Of a DNA stretch of 64,000 nucleotides, positions 26,505 to 36,579 are shown in pieces (the stretch's first letter is position 1; every line of letters begins with the position of its first letter). The stretch lies in NCBI RefSeq assembly GCF_006385785.1, contig NZ_VFSH01000004.1, positions 109,970-173,969 on the forward strand, written 5' to 3'. The translations under genes and the position numbers were made by a program. The notes below the pieces were generated by a model. That model saw only the letters and a list, made by a program, of their open reading frames with translations. It did no database searches and was not told where the DNA came from. This stretch comes from Streptococcus shenyangsis. Lineage in GTDB: Bacteria; Bacillota; Bacilli; Lactobacillales; Streptococcaceae.

Positions 26505-26533
26505 TTGATTTTTAATCCTATTTGCTGTATGAT
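26505..26533 (+). promoter_or_regulatory. Promoter of the DUF960 gene
   Basis: TTGATT (26505-26510), a 17-base spacer and TATGAT (26528-26533), about 25 bases before the ATG. Confidence 0.65.
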
Positions 26534-26558
26534 AAGGAAAAAGAAAGGAGGCAAAGAT

Positions 26559-26876
26559 ATGGCTTTTACCAATACCCACATGCGGTCGGCTAGTTTTGGC
26601 ATTGTTACCAGCTTGCCTGATGATGTCATTGACTCTTTTTGGTATATTATTGACCACTTCTTAAAAAATGTCTTTGAATTGGAAGAAGAACTCGAGTTTC
26701 AATTGCTCAATAACCAAGGAAAAATCACCTTCCACTTTTCAAGTCAACACCTCCCTACAGCCATTGATTTTGACTTTAACCATCCTTTCGACCCTCTTTA
26801 TCCGCCCAGAGTACTGGTTTTAGATATGGACGGTAGAGAAACTATCCTCCTCCCAGAAGAAAATGACCTATTTTAA
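26559..26876 (+). CDS. DUF960-family protein
   Basis: Small acidic cytoplasmic protein of 105 residues (MAFTNTHMRSASFGIVTSLP; VLDMDGRETILLPEENDLF at the end). It resembles the DUF960 family of firmicutes, whose function is not known. The start at 26559 has GGAGG seven bases upstream. A BOX element starts at the stop codon, and the folate operon lies beyond it on the other strand. Confidence 0.75.
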   Translation: MAFTNTHMRSASFGIVTSLPDDVIDSFWYIIDHFLKNVFELEEELEFQLLNNQGKITFHFSSQHLPTAIDFDFNHPFDPLYPPRVLVLDMDGRETILLPEENDLF

Positions 26877-27027
26877 TACTTAATGAAAATCAAAGAGCAA
26901 ACTAGGAAGCTAGCCGCAGGTTGCTCAAAACACTGTTTTGAGGTTGCAGATAGAACTGACGAAGTCAGTAACCATACCTACAGCAAGGCGACGCTGACGT
27001 GGTTTGAAGAGATTTTCGAAGAGTATA
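26876..27027 (-). repeat. BOX element, A-B-C form, at a possible rearrangement edge
   Basis: Minus-strand BOX with one boxB module. It separates the DUF960 gene from the folate operon. In pneumococcus, as I recall, these neighbours belong to opposite replichores, so this repeat occupies the likely junction. Confidence 0.9.
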
Positions 27028-27028
27028 A

Positions 27029-27075
27029 AAACTCTAGCCTTCAGTTGCAAGCGACTGAAAACTAGAGTTTTTTCT
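27029..27075. terminator. Terminator of the folate operon
   Basis: AAAACTCTAG and CTAGAGTTTT enclose an inner hairpin (TTCAGT/ACTGAA), with T-runs in both directions. Confidence 0.8.
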
Positions 27076-27886
27076 ATTTTTTCAAAGCATTATACAAGTT
27101 ACGGATAGGTTGCTTTAATGTAGGATGAATAAAATGAGGTGCAATTTCTTGAAGAGATTCAAGGACAAAAAGGCGTTCCGCTATATAAGGATGAGGCAAA
27201 ATAAGGTCATCTGTATAAAGGACCTGATCCTCCACAAAAAGCAAATCCAAATCAATTAAACGAGGCCCCCAATGTACTTCTCTCACCCGTCCCATCTCTG
27301 ACTCAATGGCTAACAAGGTCTCTAATAGAACTGGGGCCGGCAACCAGGTTTCAACCTCAACCACTTGATTAACAAAGCTATCTTGATCCACACCACCCCA
27401 AGGCTCCGTCGTTAAGACACTAGACTCTTTAAGAATATGGATACGACGAGCTCGCATGTTCTCAATGGCTTGCTTCAAGTTTGCTTGTTTATCTCCCATA
27501 TTGCTTCCTAGGGCAATAAAGGCTCGTTTCTTGCGGCGATGAATTGTTACGGAGCAAGTATCTAGTGGCAAATGAACTGGCGCCCAAGGTTTTTTCAGTT
27601 CCAGCTTCATTTCTTGGACAAGAGGATAAGCCTCAAAAGTACGTTCTAGCAGTTTATAGGCTACCGTTTCAATCAAATCCTCAGTGGTTTCCTGAAACCA
27701 AGTCGTCCACTGCTGACACAGTTCCCCATAATGGACAGAGGCCGTTAAATCCAAGTCTGTAGCCGCCTTGGTCATATCATAGGATAGGATTGCTGAAACG
27801 ACAAACTTCTGCCCCAATTCCTTTTCACTAGGAAAAAGACCATGATAGGCAAAAATTTCCAAATCTTTAATCTGCAGTTGATCCAT
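27074..27886 (-). CDS. sulD: Bifunctional dihydroneopterin aldolase / HPPK (SulD)
   Basis: 270 residues with two domains. Residues 1-115 are dihydroneopterin aldolase ([21 protein letters not shown]). Residues 120-270 are 6-hydroxymethyl-dihydropterin pyrophosphokinase ([19 protein letters not shown], then [12 protein letters not shown]). The pair makes hydroxymethyl-dihydropterin and activates it with ATP for folate synthesis. The fusion is the streptococcal SulD form. It is the last gene of the minus-strand folate operon and is separated from folE by a hairpin at 27902-27923. Confidence 0.93.
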   Translation of the reverse strand: MDQLQIKDLEIFAYHGLFPSEKELGQKFVVSAILSYDMTKAATDLDLTASVHYGELCQQWTTWFQETTEDLIETVAYKLLERTFEAYPLVQEMKLELKKPWAPVHLPLDTCSVTIHRRKKRAFIALGSNMGDKQANLKQAIENMRARRIHILKESSVLTTEPWGGVDQDSFVNQVVEVETWLPAPVLLETLLAIESEMGRVREVHWGPRLIDLDLLFVEDQVLYTDDLILPHPYIAERLFVLESLQEIAPHFIHPTLKQPIRNLYNALKK

Positions 27887-27901
27887 AATGATTCCTTTCT
27901 A

Positions 27902-27923
27902 GAAAAATCCGCTTGAAGCGGAC
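27902..27923 (-). terminator. Hairpin with T-run between folE and sulD
   Basis: On the minus strand TCCGCT-TCA-AGCGGA is followed by TTTTTC and lies just before the sulD ribosome binding site. It could act as an internal attenuator. Confidence 0.6.
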
Positions 27924-27928
27924 TCTTT

Positions 27929-28483
27929 TTATAGTCCCATTAGACGATAAGCCTGATCTCGGAGGTCCTTATCTGTTTCAAATAGACCACGAGCTACTGT
28001 CGTCAACGTTGCTGTACCTGGTTTTCTGACACCACGCATACTCATACACATATGCTCCGCCTCAATGACAACAAAGGCTCCTTTAGCACCTAGATAGTCC
28101 ATCAAGGCATCGGCCACTTCGATATTCAACCGTTCTTGAATTTGCGGCTTTTTAGAATAAACTTCAACCGTACGGGCTAGCTTAGACAAACCTGCCACAC
28201 GGCCATCTGGAATGTAGGCAATATGCGCTCTCCCATAAAATGGCAAGAAGTGGTGCTCACACATGGTATGGAAAAAAATATCCTTTTCTACCACCATGTT
28301 ATCGTCGATAATCTCAAAGGATTTTGACAAATGTTCCTCCGCTGTTTGACCAAGACCTGAAAAAATCTCTTGGTACATACGAGCTACACGAGCAGGTGTT
28401 TCCTGCAAGCCCTCGCGGTTAGCGTCCTCTCCTACAGCCTCGATAATCATTTTTACAGCTGCTTCAATCTTTTGTGTATCCAT
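27929..28483 (-). CDS. folE: GTP cyclohydrolase I
   Basis: 184 residues; opens GTP to 7,8-dihydroneopterin triphosphate, the first pteridine step of folate synthesis (SulC in older pneumococcal naming). Zinc ligands are in [12 protein letters not shown] and [10 protein letters not shown], and the catalytic core [17 protein letters not shown] is present. Its start overlaps the end of folC by 20 bases, so translation is coupled. Confidence 0.95.
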   Translation of the reverse strand: MDTQKIEAAVKMIIEAVGEDANREGLQETPARVARMYQEIFSGLGQTAEEHLSKSFEIIDDNMVVEKDIFFHTMCEHHFLPFYGRAHIAYIPDGRVAGLSKLARTVEVYSKKPQIQERLNIEVADALMDYLGAKGAFVVIEAEHMCMSMRGVRKPGTATLTTVARGLFETDKDLRDQAYRLMGL

Positions 28484-29786
28484 TTTTATTCTTCCTCTCC
28501 ATCAGATAGGCTCTCACTTGGCTCAAAAAATACAAGGAACCCGTGACAATCCTAACTGTTTTTTTCTCTTCTTTTTTATCTGTCAATTTCTGCTCTAGAA
28601 AATCCTGCCAACTTTGGTAGTTGAGATTTCTAGATTTGCTTGCCTCTTTCAGCACGCTTTCATCAGTCGCCCGACTATCTTCAAAATGTGTTAGAGTAAG
28701 CTCGGTATCTGGGATTTCCTCCAGCAAGTCCAACATATCCTCCAAGGCCTTGGTTTTGATACAAGTAAAGAGGATTTCCTTACGATAATCCGCAAAGCGT
28801 TCTTGCAAGGTTGCCAATAAAGTCTTGATAGCATGGGGATTATGGGCCCCATCCAAAATCATCAAGGGGTCTCTAGACACGATTTCCAAACGCCCCGGCC
28901 AACTTGTTTCTTCCAAGGCCTGAGCAAGCAAGTCATTACTTGCTAGTTCTCGACCATCCTCTTGACAAAATGTATCAAGTAGAGCTATGGCCATCCCAGC
29001 ATTCTCTATCTGGTGCAAACCAAGCAAACCTGTTTGGAGACAACCTTGTCTGAGAGAACTAGTATAATTAAAGACTTCCCCTGTCACCACACTTTCTTGA
29101 TGACCAACCTGATAATCTACCCCGTAGGCAAGTCTCGGCGCAGCTTTCCCTTCCGCAATGCGGTCAATCACAGCCAAGGCTTCTGGAGCGATACGACCTG
29201 TCACCAAGGGAACTCTTCGTTTTATAATACCAGCTTTCTGCTCTGCTATAGCTTCCAATGTATCCCCAAGTAGGGCTACATGGTCCAGTCCAATGGTCGT
29301 GATACCTGTTAAAATGGGCTGGCAAACATTAGTACTATCCAAAAGTCCACCCATACCCACTTCCATGATGGCCACATCTACTTGCTCGGAGGCAAAGTAG
29401 TCATAGGCTATGGCTGTGATAATCTCAAACTCGGTTGTTCCCTGCAAATTGGCAGTCGCTTCCCCCTCCAGCAAAGACTGATAGTCTACCATGAGAGCTT
29501 CTAGTCTCGCTTCTGGGATAGATTCCCCATTGATGCTAATCTGGTCTGTGTAATGAATGAGATAGGGCGAGCTGAACACCCCAACTCTCAGCCCTAGCTT
29601 TTCTAGCATATTTTTCAAAAAAGCAATGGTCGAACCCTTGCCATTGGTCCCTCCGATATGGATAACCTTGAGTTTGAGATGGGGATTGCCACGCAAAGCT
29701 AATAGTTCCACCATGCGTTCCAAGCCAAAATGCGGTTGGTTCGTCCGGTAGTTGGCAATCCACTGATTGTTTTCAATTTCTTTCAT
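28464..29786 (-). CDS. folC: Dihydrofolate synthase / folylpolyglutamate synthase
   Basis: Mur-ligase-like ATP-dependent enzyme of 440 residues adding glutamate to dihydropteroate. The P-loop [15 protein letters not shown] is at about residues 42-56. Later come [13 protein letters not shown] and the C-terminal [15 protein letters not shown] motif. It is SulB in pneumococcal nomenclature. It begins one base after the folP stop and overlaps folE, giving one compact operon. Confidence 0.94.
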   Translation of the reverse strand: MKEIENNQWIANYRTNQPHFGLERMVELLALRGNPHLKLKVIHIGGTNGKGSTIAFLKNMLEKLGLRVGVFSSPYLIHYTDQISINGESIPEARLEALMVDYQSLLEGEATANLQGTTEFEIITAIAYDYFASEQVDVAIMEVGMGGLLDSTNVCQPILTGITTIGLDHVALLGDTLEAIAEQKAGIIKRRVPLVTGRIAPEALAVIDRIAEGKAAPRLAYGVDYQVGHQESVVTGEVFNYTSSLRQGCLQTGLLGLHQIENAGMAIALLDTFCQEDGRELASNDLLAQALEETSWPGRLEIVSRDPLMILDGAHNPHAIKTLLATLQERFADYRKEILFTCIKTKALEDMLDLLEEIPDTELTLTHFEDSRATDESVLKEASKSRNLNYQSWQDFLEQKLTDKKEEKKTVRIVTGSLYFLSQVRAYLMERKNKNGYTKD

Positions 29787-29787
29787 C

Positions 29788-30771
<984 letters not shown>

Positions 30772-30773
30772 CT

Positions 30774-30782
30774 ATTTTACCA
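30774..30782 (-). promoter_or_regulatory. Folate operon promoter (extended -10)
   Basis: On the minus strand TGGTAAAAT is an extended -10 (TAAAAT at 30774-30779), about 40 bases upstream of the folP start. The -35 is weak. Confidence 0.45.
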
Positions 30783-30787
30783 TAAAA

Positions 30788-30826
30788 AGAAAAAGATGGA
30801 CACGATTGCATTCATCTTTTTCCCAA
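30788..30826 (-). terminator. Terminator of the CPBP gene
   Basis: AAAAAGATG and CATCTTTTT pair across about 20 bases, directly upstream of the folP promoter. Confidence 0.55.
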
Positions 30827-30851
30827 TAGAAACAAGCAATTGTCAAAAATC

Positions 30852-31559
30852 TTAAATAGAAATCCCTAATGTCCGACTCATGATCACCACAAGAGCCAAC
30901 AAACAGAAAGCAACCCCATTAACAATCATGTGAAGCAAGATAGACATTTCCAAACGTTGGGTCTTGTAAGCCGTCCAAGATAGAACGATTGACATACCTC
31001 CATAAATCAATAAAGAAGGTAAATTACTTGGTTGATGCAATAAAGCAAACACAATCGTACCAACCACAAATCCCAAGTTCTCCTTGCCTCGGAAAATCTT
31101 TTTAGGAACAATCCCACGGCACAAGATTTCCTCACAAATCGGGGCAAGCAAGGCCAGCAAGAAGAAGCTAGAAATCAGAGAACTATTCTGAACCATATCG
31201 TTAATCTGAGACTGGTTAGCTGTTGTCGTCTCATTTGACAGTTGCAACAAGATAGAACCAAGTATATTTGAACAGATAATGACTAAATAACTTAATCCCA
31301 ATCGTGCTAGATCCTTAGCTCTAAAAAAAGAAAAATTAAAACTTGCTAACTGCGTTTTACGAGCTCCAAAAATAAATAGTGCCAACACTACAATCGAAAT
31401 ACCAGCAACTATCAGTCCTGACTGTAACAGTGGTACTGCATTTAAAGTTAAAATAGCAGTAACCCCTAAAGGAATCTGATATAAAATTGTCGCTAGCAAG
31501 AAGACCAAAAGCCATCCTGCACGATTCAACAATTCTTTCCACATACTTTTCTCTTCCAT
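30852..31559 (-). CDS. CPBP-family intramembrane metalloprotease-like protein
   Basis: Membrane protein of about 235 residues with six to eight hydrophobic segments. The family motifs are seen: EEILCRG (EExxxR) near residue 145, LLHQPSN and HMIVNGVAF. Relatives of this family process prenylated proteins or give bacteriocin self-immunity; no bacteriocin gene is adjacent. The start at 31559 gives seven bases from GGAG; ATG at 31562 is also possible. It lies between the purine permease and the folate operon, with terminators on both sides. Confidence 0.85.
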   Translation of the reverse strand: MEEKSMWKELLNRAGWLLVFLLATILYQIPLGVTAILTLNAVPLLQSGLIVAGISIVVLALFIFGARKTQLASFNFSFFRAKDLARLGLSYLVIICSNILGSILLQLSNETTTANQSQINDMVQNSSLISSFFLLALLAPICEEILCRGIVPKKIFRGKENLGFVVGTIVFALLHQPSNLPSLLIYGGMSIVLSWTAYKTQRLEMSILLHMIVNGVAFCLLALVVIMSRTLGISI

Positions 31560-31583
31560 CATTCATCTCCTAGACTTTGTATT

Positions 31584-31605
31584 AAAAAAAGGGGGAAATC
31601 CCCCT
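31584..31605 (-). terminator. Terminator of the purine permease gene
   Basis: On the minus strand GGGGG-ATTT-CCCCC followed by seven T. Confidence 0.85.
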
Positions 31606-31616
31606 GGGTAATTCTA

Positions 31617-33035
31617 TTATAGGGCCATGCTGATATAGTTAAGGATAAACAAGGCATCCAAAATCCAAATCATTACATGAACATCTTTAGCTTGACCTTT
31701 AACAATTTTAGTCAAAGTGTAAGTCAAGAAACCAACTGCAATCCCTTGAGTGATAGAGTAGCTGAATCCCATAAAGATAGATGTGAAGAAAGCAGGAACC
31801 GCTTCAGACATATCATCCCAATGAATATTTTTCAAGCTACCAAGCATCATAATCCCAACAATAATCAAGATTGGAGCTGTGGCAGATGAAGGTACGATAG
31901 CGAGAAGTGGGCTAAAGAAACTTGAAATCGCGAAACAGATAGCTACAACCAAGGCTGTCAAACCAGTACGTCCACCTGCACCGATACCAGCTGCAGATTC
32001 AACATAAGTCGTTACGTTTGAAGTACCTGCGATGGCACCAATTGAAGTACCAATCAAGTCTGAATAAAGAGCCTTGTCTAACTTATCTGATTGGTGATTT
32101 TCACCGTTTGTCGCTACGATACCAACTTTTTCACCTGTACCAATCAAGGTACCAATTGTGTCAAAAATATCTGTCAATGAGAAGGCAAGAATAGCCATAA
32201 GGGTTTCAGGCAAGCGAGCTGTATCTGAAATCAAAGCTCCCATCCCTTCTGAACCAAGAGCTGCACCAAAGACTGTCTTCAAATCTTCAAAAGCTGCACC
32301 AACATGGTTATTAGCAAAATCAATACTAGACAAATCAACCAAACCAACCGCAATAGCAAGAACAGTTGTTGTCAAGATAGAGAGAATAATTCCCCCTTTA
32401 ATCCCTTTGATAACAAAGAAGATGGTAATGGCAAGTCCTGCAAGTGCCACCAAAACAGCTGGATTATTAAAGTCAACCAATCCTGGAACTGCTGAAGAGT
32501 TCGCTGCAATCGTTGCTTGGGCTTTGTCAGCCCCTTCTCCTACAACAGTATAGTTGCCTGGATCAATCGTAAATTTCAAAAGTCCAGCATTCTTAATCCC
32601 TACATAGGCAAGAAAGACACCGATACCCGCTGAAATAGCTGAACGAAGGGCATTGGGAATCGATTCAATGATCATTTTACGAACATTTGTCAAGGTAATA
32701 ATCAATGAAATAATCCCACAGATGAAGACCATAGCCAAGGCTTCTTGCCAAGAATAACCAAGTCCAAATACGACTGTAAAAGTAAAGAAAGCATTCAGCC
32801 CCATACCTGGAGCTTGGGCATATGGCAAGTTAGCGTAGAAAGCCATCATCAAGGTACCAGCAACGGCACCGATAATCGTCGCTAGGAAGACACCCTGAGC
32901 AGGCATCCCTGTTTGCGAAAGCATTTGTGGGTTTACAAAGAGAATATAGCTCATTGCAAAGAAAGTTGTTAAACCAGCGAGAACCTCTGTACGAACGTCT
33001 GTACCGTTCTCTTTTAGTTTAAATAATTTGTCCAT
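31617..33035 (-). CDS. pbuG: NCS2-family purine permease (hypoxanthine/guanine type)
   Basis: Integral membrane protein of 472 residues with about 12 to 14 segments. The AzgA-type features GLTTFFAMSYILFVNPQ, QAPGMGLNAFFTF and SLTDIFDTIGTLIG are all present. The family imports hypoxanthine, guanine or adenine with protons. The start at 33035 (MDKLFKLKENG) gives seven bases from GGAG; ATG at 33038 is adjacent. A strong promoter lies upstream and a PurBox-like sequence sits between the -10 and the start, linking it to PurR encoded at 4860-5687. Confidence 0.88.
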   Translation of the reverse strand: MDKLFKLKENGTDVRTEVLAGLTTFFAMSYILFVNPQMLSQTGMPAQGVFLATIIGAVAGTLMMAFYANLPYAQAPGMGLNAFFTFTVVFGLGYSWQEALAMVFICGIISLIITLTNVRKMIIESIPNALRSAISAGIGVFLAYVGIKNAGLLKFTIDPGNYTVVGEGADKAQATIAANSSAVPGLVDFNNPAVLVALAGLAITIFFVIKGIKGGIILSILTTTVLAIAVGLVDLSSIDFANNHVGAAFEDLKTVFGAALGSEGMGALISDTARLPETLMAILAFSLTDIFDTIGTLIGTGEKVGIVATNGENHQSDKLDKALYSDLIGTSIGAIAGTSNVTTYVESAAGIGAGGRTGLTALVVAICFAISSFFSPLLAIVPSSATAPILIIVGIMMLGSLKNIHWDDMSEAVPAFFTSIFMGFSYSITQGIAVGFLTYTLTKIVKGQAKDVHVMIWILDALFILNYISMAL

Positions 33036-33053
33036 CATCAATCTCCTTTTAAT

Positions 33054-33066
33054 TTTTACGAACAAT
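33054..33066 (-). promoter_or_regulatory. PurBox-like site in the pbuG leader
   Basis: On the plus strand TTTTACGAACAAT, two mismatches from AWWWCCGAACWWT and sharing ACGAACA with the site at purR. It lies between the -10 and the ribosome binding site. Confidence 0.4.
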
Positions 33067-33072
33067 AATAGA

Positions 33073-33101
33073 ATTATATCATTTATCATTCACTTTTTCA
33101 A
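33073..33101 (-). promoter_or_regulatory. pbuG promoter
   Basis: On the minus strand TTGAAA (33096-33101), 17 bases and TATAAT (33073-33078), the latter with an extended TGA. Confidence 0.8.
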
Positions 33102-33224
33102 TATCTTTGTTTGATTTATTTAAGAATTTGATGCAATTCCATTTTTCGTTTGGAATCTGCTTTTCTGCCTGCTTTTTGTTATAATAGAAGACATCTTATC
33201 TGGAAAGACACTAGAAAGGTTTAT

Positions 33225-34037
33225 ATGACGAAGAAAATTATTGCAGTTGACCTGGATGGAACCCTGCTCAACTCAGACAGTCAGATTTCTGACTTTACCA
33301 AAGAAACAATTAAAAAAGTTGCTGAAAAAGGGCATCAGGTTATTATTACGACAGGTCGCCCTTACCGCATGTCAAAAGATTTCTACCGTGAACTAGGCTT
33401 AGACACTCCTATGATTAATTTCAACGGCTCCCTCACTCATTTACCAGACCAAGTTTGGAACTTTGAAAAGTGTTTGACTGTAGACAAAAAATATCTTTTA
33501 GATATGGTTCAACGTTCAGAAGACATTCAAGCCGATTTTATCGCTGGAGAATATCGTAAAAAATTCTACATTACAAATCCCAATGAAGAAATTGCCAATC
33601 CCAAACTATTTGGTGTAGAAGCTTTCCAGCCTGAAAATCAATTCCAGCCTGAATTGGTGACCAAGGACCCTAATTGTATTCTGTTGCAGACCAGAGCCAG
33701 TGACAAATATGCCTTGGCAAAAGAAATGAACGCCTTCTACCAGTATCAACTTTCTATTAATACCTGGGGTGGACCTCTCAATATCCTTGAATGTACCCCA
33801 AAAGGTGTCAATAAGGCTTTTGCTTTGGACTACTTGCTCAAGGTAATGAACCGTGATAAAAAGGATTTGATTGCCTTTGGAGATGAACACAATGATACCG
33901 AAATGCTAGCTTTTGCTGGGAAGGGCTATGCCATGAAAAATGCCAATCCAGACCTACTCCCTTATGCGGATGAGCAAATCGCCCTGACCAATGACCAAGA
34001 TGGAGTCGCCAAAACCCTGCAAGATTTATTCTTATAG
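33225..34037 (+). CDS. Cof-type HAD phosphatase
   Basis: 270 residues: AVDLDGTLLNSD (motif I), IITTGRPYR (motif II), a C2 cap, and IAFGDEHNDTEMLAFAG (motif IV). Family members dephosphorylate sugar phosphates and FMN or PLP in the cytoplasm; the substrate cannot be read from sequence. The start at 33225 follows GAAAGG. Upstream TATAAT at about 33180 is a likely -10. Divergent from pbuG. Confidence 0.9.
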   Translation: MTKKIIAVDLDGTLLNSDSQISDFTKETIKKVAEKGHQVIITTGRPYRMSKDFYRELGLDTPMINFNGSLTHLPDQVWNFEKCLTVDKKYLLDMVQRSEDIQADFIAGEYRKKFYITNPNEEIANPKLFGVEAFQPENQFQPELVTKDPNCILLQTRASDKYALAKEMNAFYQYQLSINTWGGPLNILECTPKGVNKAFALDYLLKVMNRDKKDLIAFGDEHNDTEMLAFAGKGYAMKNANPDLLPYADEQIALTNDQDGVAKTLQDLFL

Positions 34038-34045
34038 TCCATTCT

Positions 34046-34075
34046 GACCAGCTTGCGAACTGGTCTTTGTGCTCT
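34046..34075 (+). terminator. Terminator of the HAD phosphatase gene
   Basis: GACCAG and CTGGTC pair around CTTGCGAA and are followed by TTTGTGCTCTTTT. Confidence 0.6.
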
Positions 34076-34129
34076 TTTCACAGTCTCATCAACCAGTTAA
34101 TCGATTGTTCTATTTTCACCTCCAAAACC

Positions 34130-34158
34130 TTGGAAAAGGCTTTCTTTTGTGATATAAT
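34130..34158 (+). promoter_or_regulatory. adhP promoter
   Basis: TTGGAA (34130-34135), a 17-base spacer and TATAAT (34153-34158) with an extended TGA. The leader to the start codon is about 95 bases. Confidence 0.7.
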
Positions 34159-34258
34159 TCACATATAAATACAAGAGAGCTCGTCACACTCGACTCTGTT
34201 GAAAAAATCAATCCAGTCCCGTTGTCCCTGTTCTCGGCCAATATCAAGGAGGATAGCT

Positions 34259-35278
34259 ATGAAAGCTGTTGTTGTAAATCCAGAAAGCACTGGTGTTGCT
34301 ATTGAAGAAAAAGTACTCCGTCCACTTGAAACTGGGGAAGCACTTGTAGAAATTGAATACTGTGGTGTTTGCCACACTGACCTCCATGTTGCCCATGGTG
34401 ACTTCGGTCAGGTGCCGGGGCGTGTCCTAGGACATGAAGGTGTTGGTATCGTTAAAGAAATTGCGCCAGATGTTAAAAGTCTTAAAGTTGGTGACCGCGT
34501 CAGCGTTGCTTGGTTCTTTGAAGGATGTGGTACTTGTGAATACTGTACAACTGGTCGCGAAACCCTTTGCCGTACAGTAAAAAATGCTGGTTACTCAGTA
34601 GACGGTGGTATGGCTGAACAGTGTATTGTAACTGCAGACTATGCTGTCAAAGTTCCTGACGGACTTGATCCAGCCCAAGCTTCTTCTATCACATGTGCTG
34701 GTGTAACAACCTATAAAGCTATTAAAGAAGCAAAAGTTGAACCAGGCCAATGGGTTGTTCTATATGGTGCTGGTGGACTTGGTAATCTCGCTGTTCAATA
34801 TGCTAAAAAAGTTTTCAACGCTCATGTTGTCGCAGTTGATATCAACAATGATAAACTTACCCTTGCAAAAGAAGTGGGTGCGGACATTGTTATTAACGGC
34901 CTCGAAGTTGAAGATGTACCAGGCCTAATCAAAGAAAAAACAGATGGAGGAGCCCACTCAGCTGTTGTAACTGCTGTATCTAAAGTTGCCTTCAATCAGG
35001 CTGTTGACTCAGTTCGTGCTGGTGGTCGTGTCGTCGCTGTCGGTCTTCCTTCTGAAATGATGGAACTCAGCATTGTTAAAACTGTTCTAGATGGAATCCA
35101 AGTTATCGGTTCTCTTGTTGGAACTCGTAAAGACTTGGAGGAAGCCTTCCAATTCGGTGCAGAAGGTTTGGTAGCCCCAGTTGTCCAAAAACGTCCAGTA
35201 GAAGACGCTGTAGCAATTTTCGACGAAATGGAAAAAGGTCAAATCCAAGGACGTATGGTACTCGACTTCACCCACTAA
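34259..35278 (+). CDS. adhP: Zinc-dependent alcohol dehydrogenase
   Basis: 339 residues of the medium-chain dehydrogenase family, reducing acetaldehyde to ethanol with NADH in mixed-acid fermentation. The catalytic zinc site is seen in [14 protein letters not shown] and GHEGVGIV. The structural zinc cysteines are in [15 protein letters not shown], and the Rossmann fold in [13 protein letters not shown]. The start at 34259 has AAGGAGG upstream. It precedes manLMN in the same direction but with its own terminator. Confidence 0.94.
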   Translation: MKAVVVNPESTGVAIEEKVLRPLETGEALVEIEYCGVCHTDLHVAHGDFGQVPGRVLGHEGVGIVKEIAPDVKSLKVGDRVSVAWFFEGCGTCEYCTTGRETLCRTVKNAGYSVDGGMAEQCIVTADYAVKVPDGLDPAQASSITCAGVTTYKAIKEAKVEPGQWVVLYGAGGLGNLAVQYAKKVFNAHVVAVDINNDKLTLAKEVGADIVINGLEVEDVPGLIKEKTDGGAHSAVVTAVSKVAFNQAVDSVRAGGRVVAVGLPSEMMELSIVKTVLDGIQVIGSLVGTRKDLEEAFQFGAEGLVAPVVQKRPVEDAVAIFDEMEKGQIQGRMVLDFTH

Positions 35279-35293
35279 TTTAATAAAAATCTT

Positions 35294-35326
35294 TTTTAAA
35301 AGTTGGAATGCGCTTCCAACTTTTTT
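35294..35326 (+). terminator. Terminator of adhP
   Basis: AAAAGTTGGAA and TTCCAACTTTT pair around TGCGC, followed by T. Confidence 0.85.
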
Positions 35327-35422
35327 ATATTAAATTTTTAAATAAGGATTCAAAAAACTCCTCCAAAACTTAATATATCAACACTTTTAAAGAAAGCCTT
35401 TTTATTTTTTTATGCTAAATAG

Positions 35423-35451
35423 TTGATTTTTATATGAAAACGGTTTATACT
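35423..35451 (+). promoter_or_regulatory. manLMN promoter with overlapping cre site
   Basis: TTGATT (35423-35428), 17 bases and TATACT (35446-35451). A cre-like sequence, ATGAAAACGGTTTATA (35434-35449), spans the spacer and the -10. It differs from the consensus at the Y of the centre and the C of the right arm. CcpA bound here would block RNA polymerase. Confidence 0.65.
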
Positions 35452-35512
35452 TATCTAGTCTTAAAGTTTTCTTAAATGAAAACTGAAAAAACAAAAAGGA
35501 GGAATGACAATA

Positions 35513-36502
35513 ATGAGTATCGGAATCATTATTGCGAGCCACGGCGAATTTGCTGCGGGTATTCATCAGTCAGGATCTATGATCTTTGGTGAACAAGAAA
35601 AGGTTCAAGTTGTAACCTTTATGCCAAATGAAGGTCCTGATGATCTATACGCTAAGCTTAATAACGCTGTTGCTGCATTTGACGCAGAAGATGAGGTTCT
35701 AGTTTTGGCTGACCTTTGGAGTGGATCTCCATTCAACCAAGCTAGCCGCGTGATGGGAGAAAATCCTGATCGTAAGTTTGCCATCATCACAGGACTAAAC
35801 TTACCGATGTTAATTCAAGCCTATACAGAGCGCCTCATGGACGCAACTGCAGGTGTAGAAAAAGTCGCTGCGAATATTATTAAAGAAGCCAAAGATGGCA
35901 TCAAAGCTCTTCCAGAAGAGTTAAATCCAGTTGAAGAAGTTGCAAGTGCTGCAGCTGCTCCAGTTGCCCAAGCTGCTATCCCAGAAGGAACTGTTATCGG
36001 TGACGGTAAACTGAAAATCAATCTTGCCCGTCTAGACACTCGTCTGCTTCACGGTCAGGTTGCAACTGCTTGGACTCCAGATTCAAAAGCAGACCGTATC
36101 ATCGTTGCTTCAGATAACGTTGCCAACGACGACCTTCGTAAAGAATTAATTAAACAAGCAGCTCCTAACGGAGTAAGAGCCAATGTTGTACCAATCCAAA
36201 AATTGATTGAGGTTTCAAAAGATCCACGTTTTGGAGAAACACATGCCCTTATCTTGTTTGAAACACCTCAAGATGCCCTTCGTGCAATTGAAGGGGGCGT
36301 GCCAATCAAGACTCTTAACGTAGGTTCTATGGCTCACTCAACAGGTAAAACAATGATTAACAACGTTTTGTCTATGGATAAAGACGACGTTGCAACATTT
36401 GAAAAAATGCGTGACCTCGGTGTTGAATTTGACGTACGTAAAGTACCAAACGACACTAAAAAAGATTTGTTTGACTTAATCAGTAAAGCTAACGTTCAAT
36501 AA
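35513..36502 (+). CDS. manL: Mannose-family PTS EIIAB component
   Basis: 329 residues. The EIIA domain (1-130) carries the phosphoryl His in [13 protein letters not shown]. An Ala/Pro-rich linker (about 140-160) leads to the EIIB domain with its His in [15 protein letters not shown]. It is the main glucose/mannose/galactose phosphotransferase of streptococci and also influences catabolite repression. ATG at 35513 is preferred because GGAGG lies about nine bases upstream, whereas ATG at 35504 would almost touch it. Confidence 0.96.
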   Translation: MSIGIIIASHGEFAAGIHQSGSMIFGEQEKVQVVTFMPNEGPDDLYAKLNNAVAAFDAEDEVLVLADLWSGSPFNQASRVMGENPDRKFAIITGLNLPMLIQAYTERLMDATAGVEKVAANIIKEAKDGIKALPEELNPVEEVASAAAAPVAQAAIPEGTVIGDGKLKINLARLDTRLLHGQVATAWTPDSKADRIIVASDNVANDDLRKELIKQAAPNGVRANVVPIQKLIEVSKDPRFGETHALILFETPQDALRAIEGGVPIKTLNVGSMAHSTGKTMINNVLSMDKDDVATFEKMRDLGVEFDVRKVPNDTKKDLFDLISKANVQ

Positions 36503-36579
36503 TTTAAATCAAACTCTATCGAAACATTCGAAGAAAGATTTTACACTTTAATATAATTTAATAGAAAAGGAATAAAACC

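Noticed and set aside
26883..27065. Open frame of 60 codons (MKIKEQTRKLAAGCSKHC...) across the BOX element
   Set aside because: It is the frame that BOX sequences always generate when read on this strand; it has no ribosome binding site and ends in the neighbouring terminator.
33036..33110. Purine riboswitch before the NCS2 permease
   Set aside because: The leader is only about 35 bases from the -10 to the start, too short for the aptamer, and no conserved purine-aptamer loops are seen.
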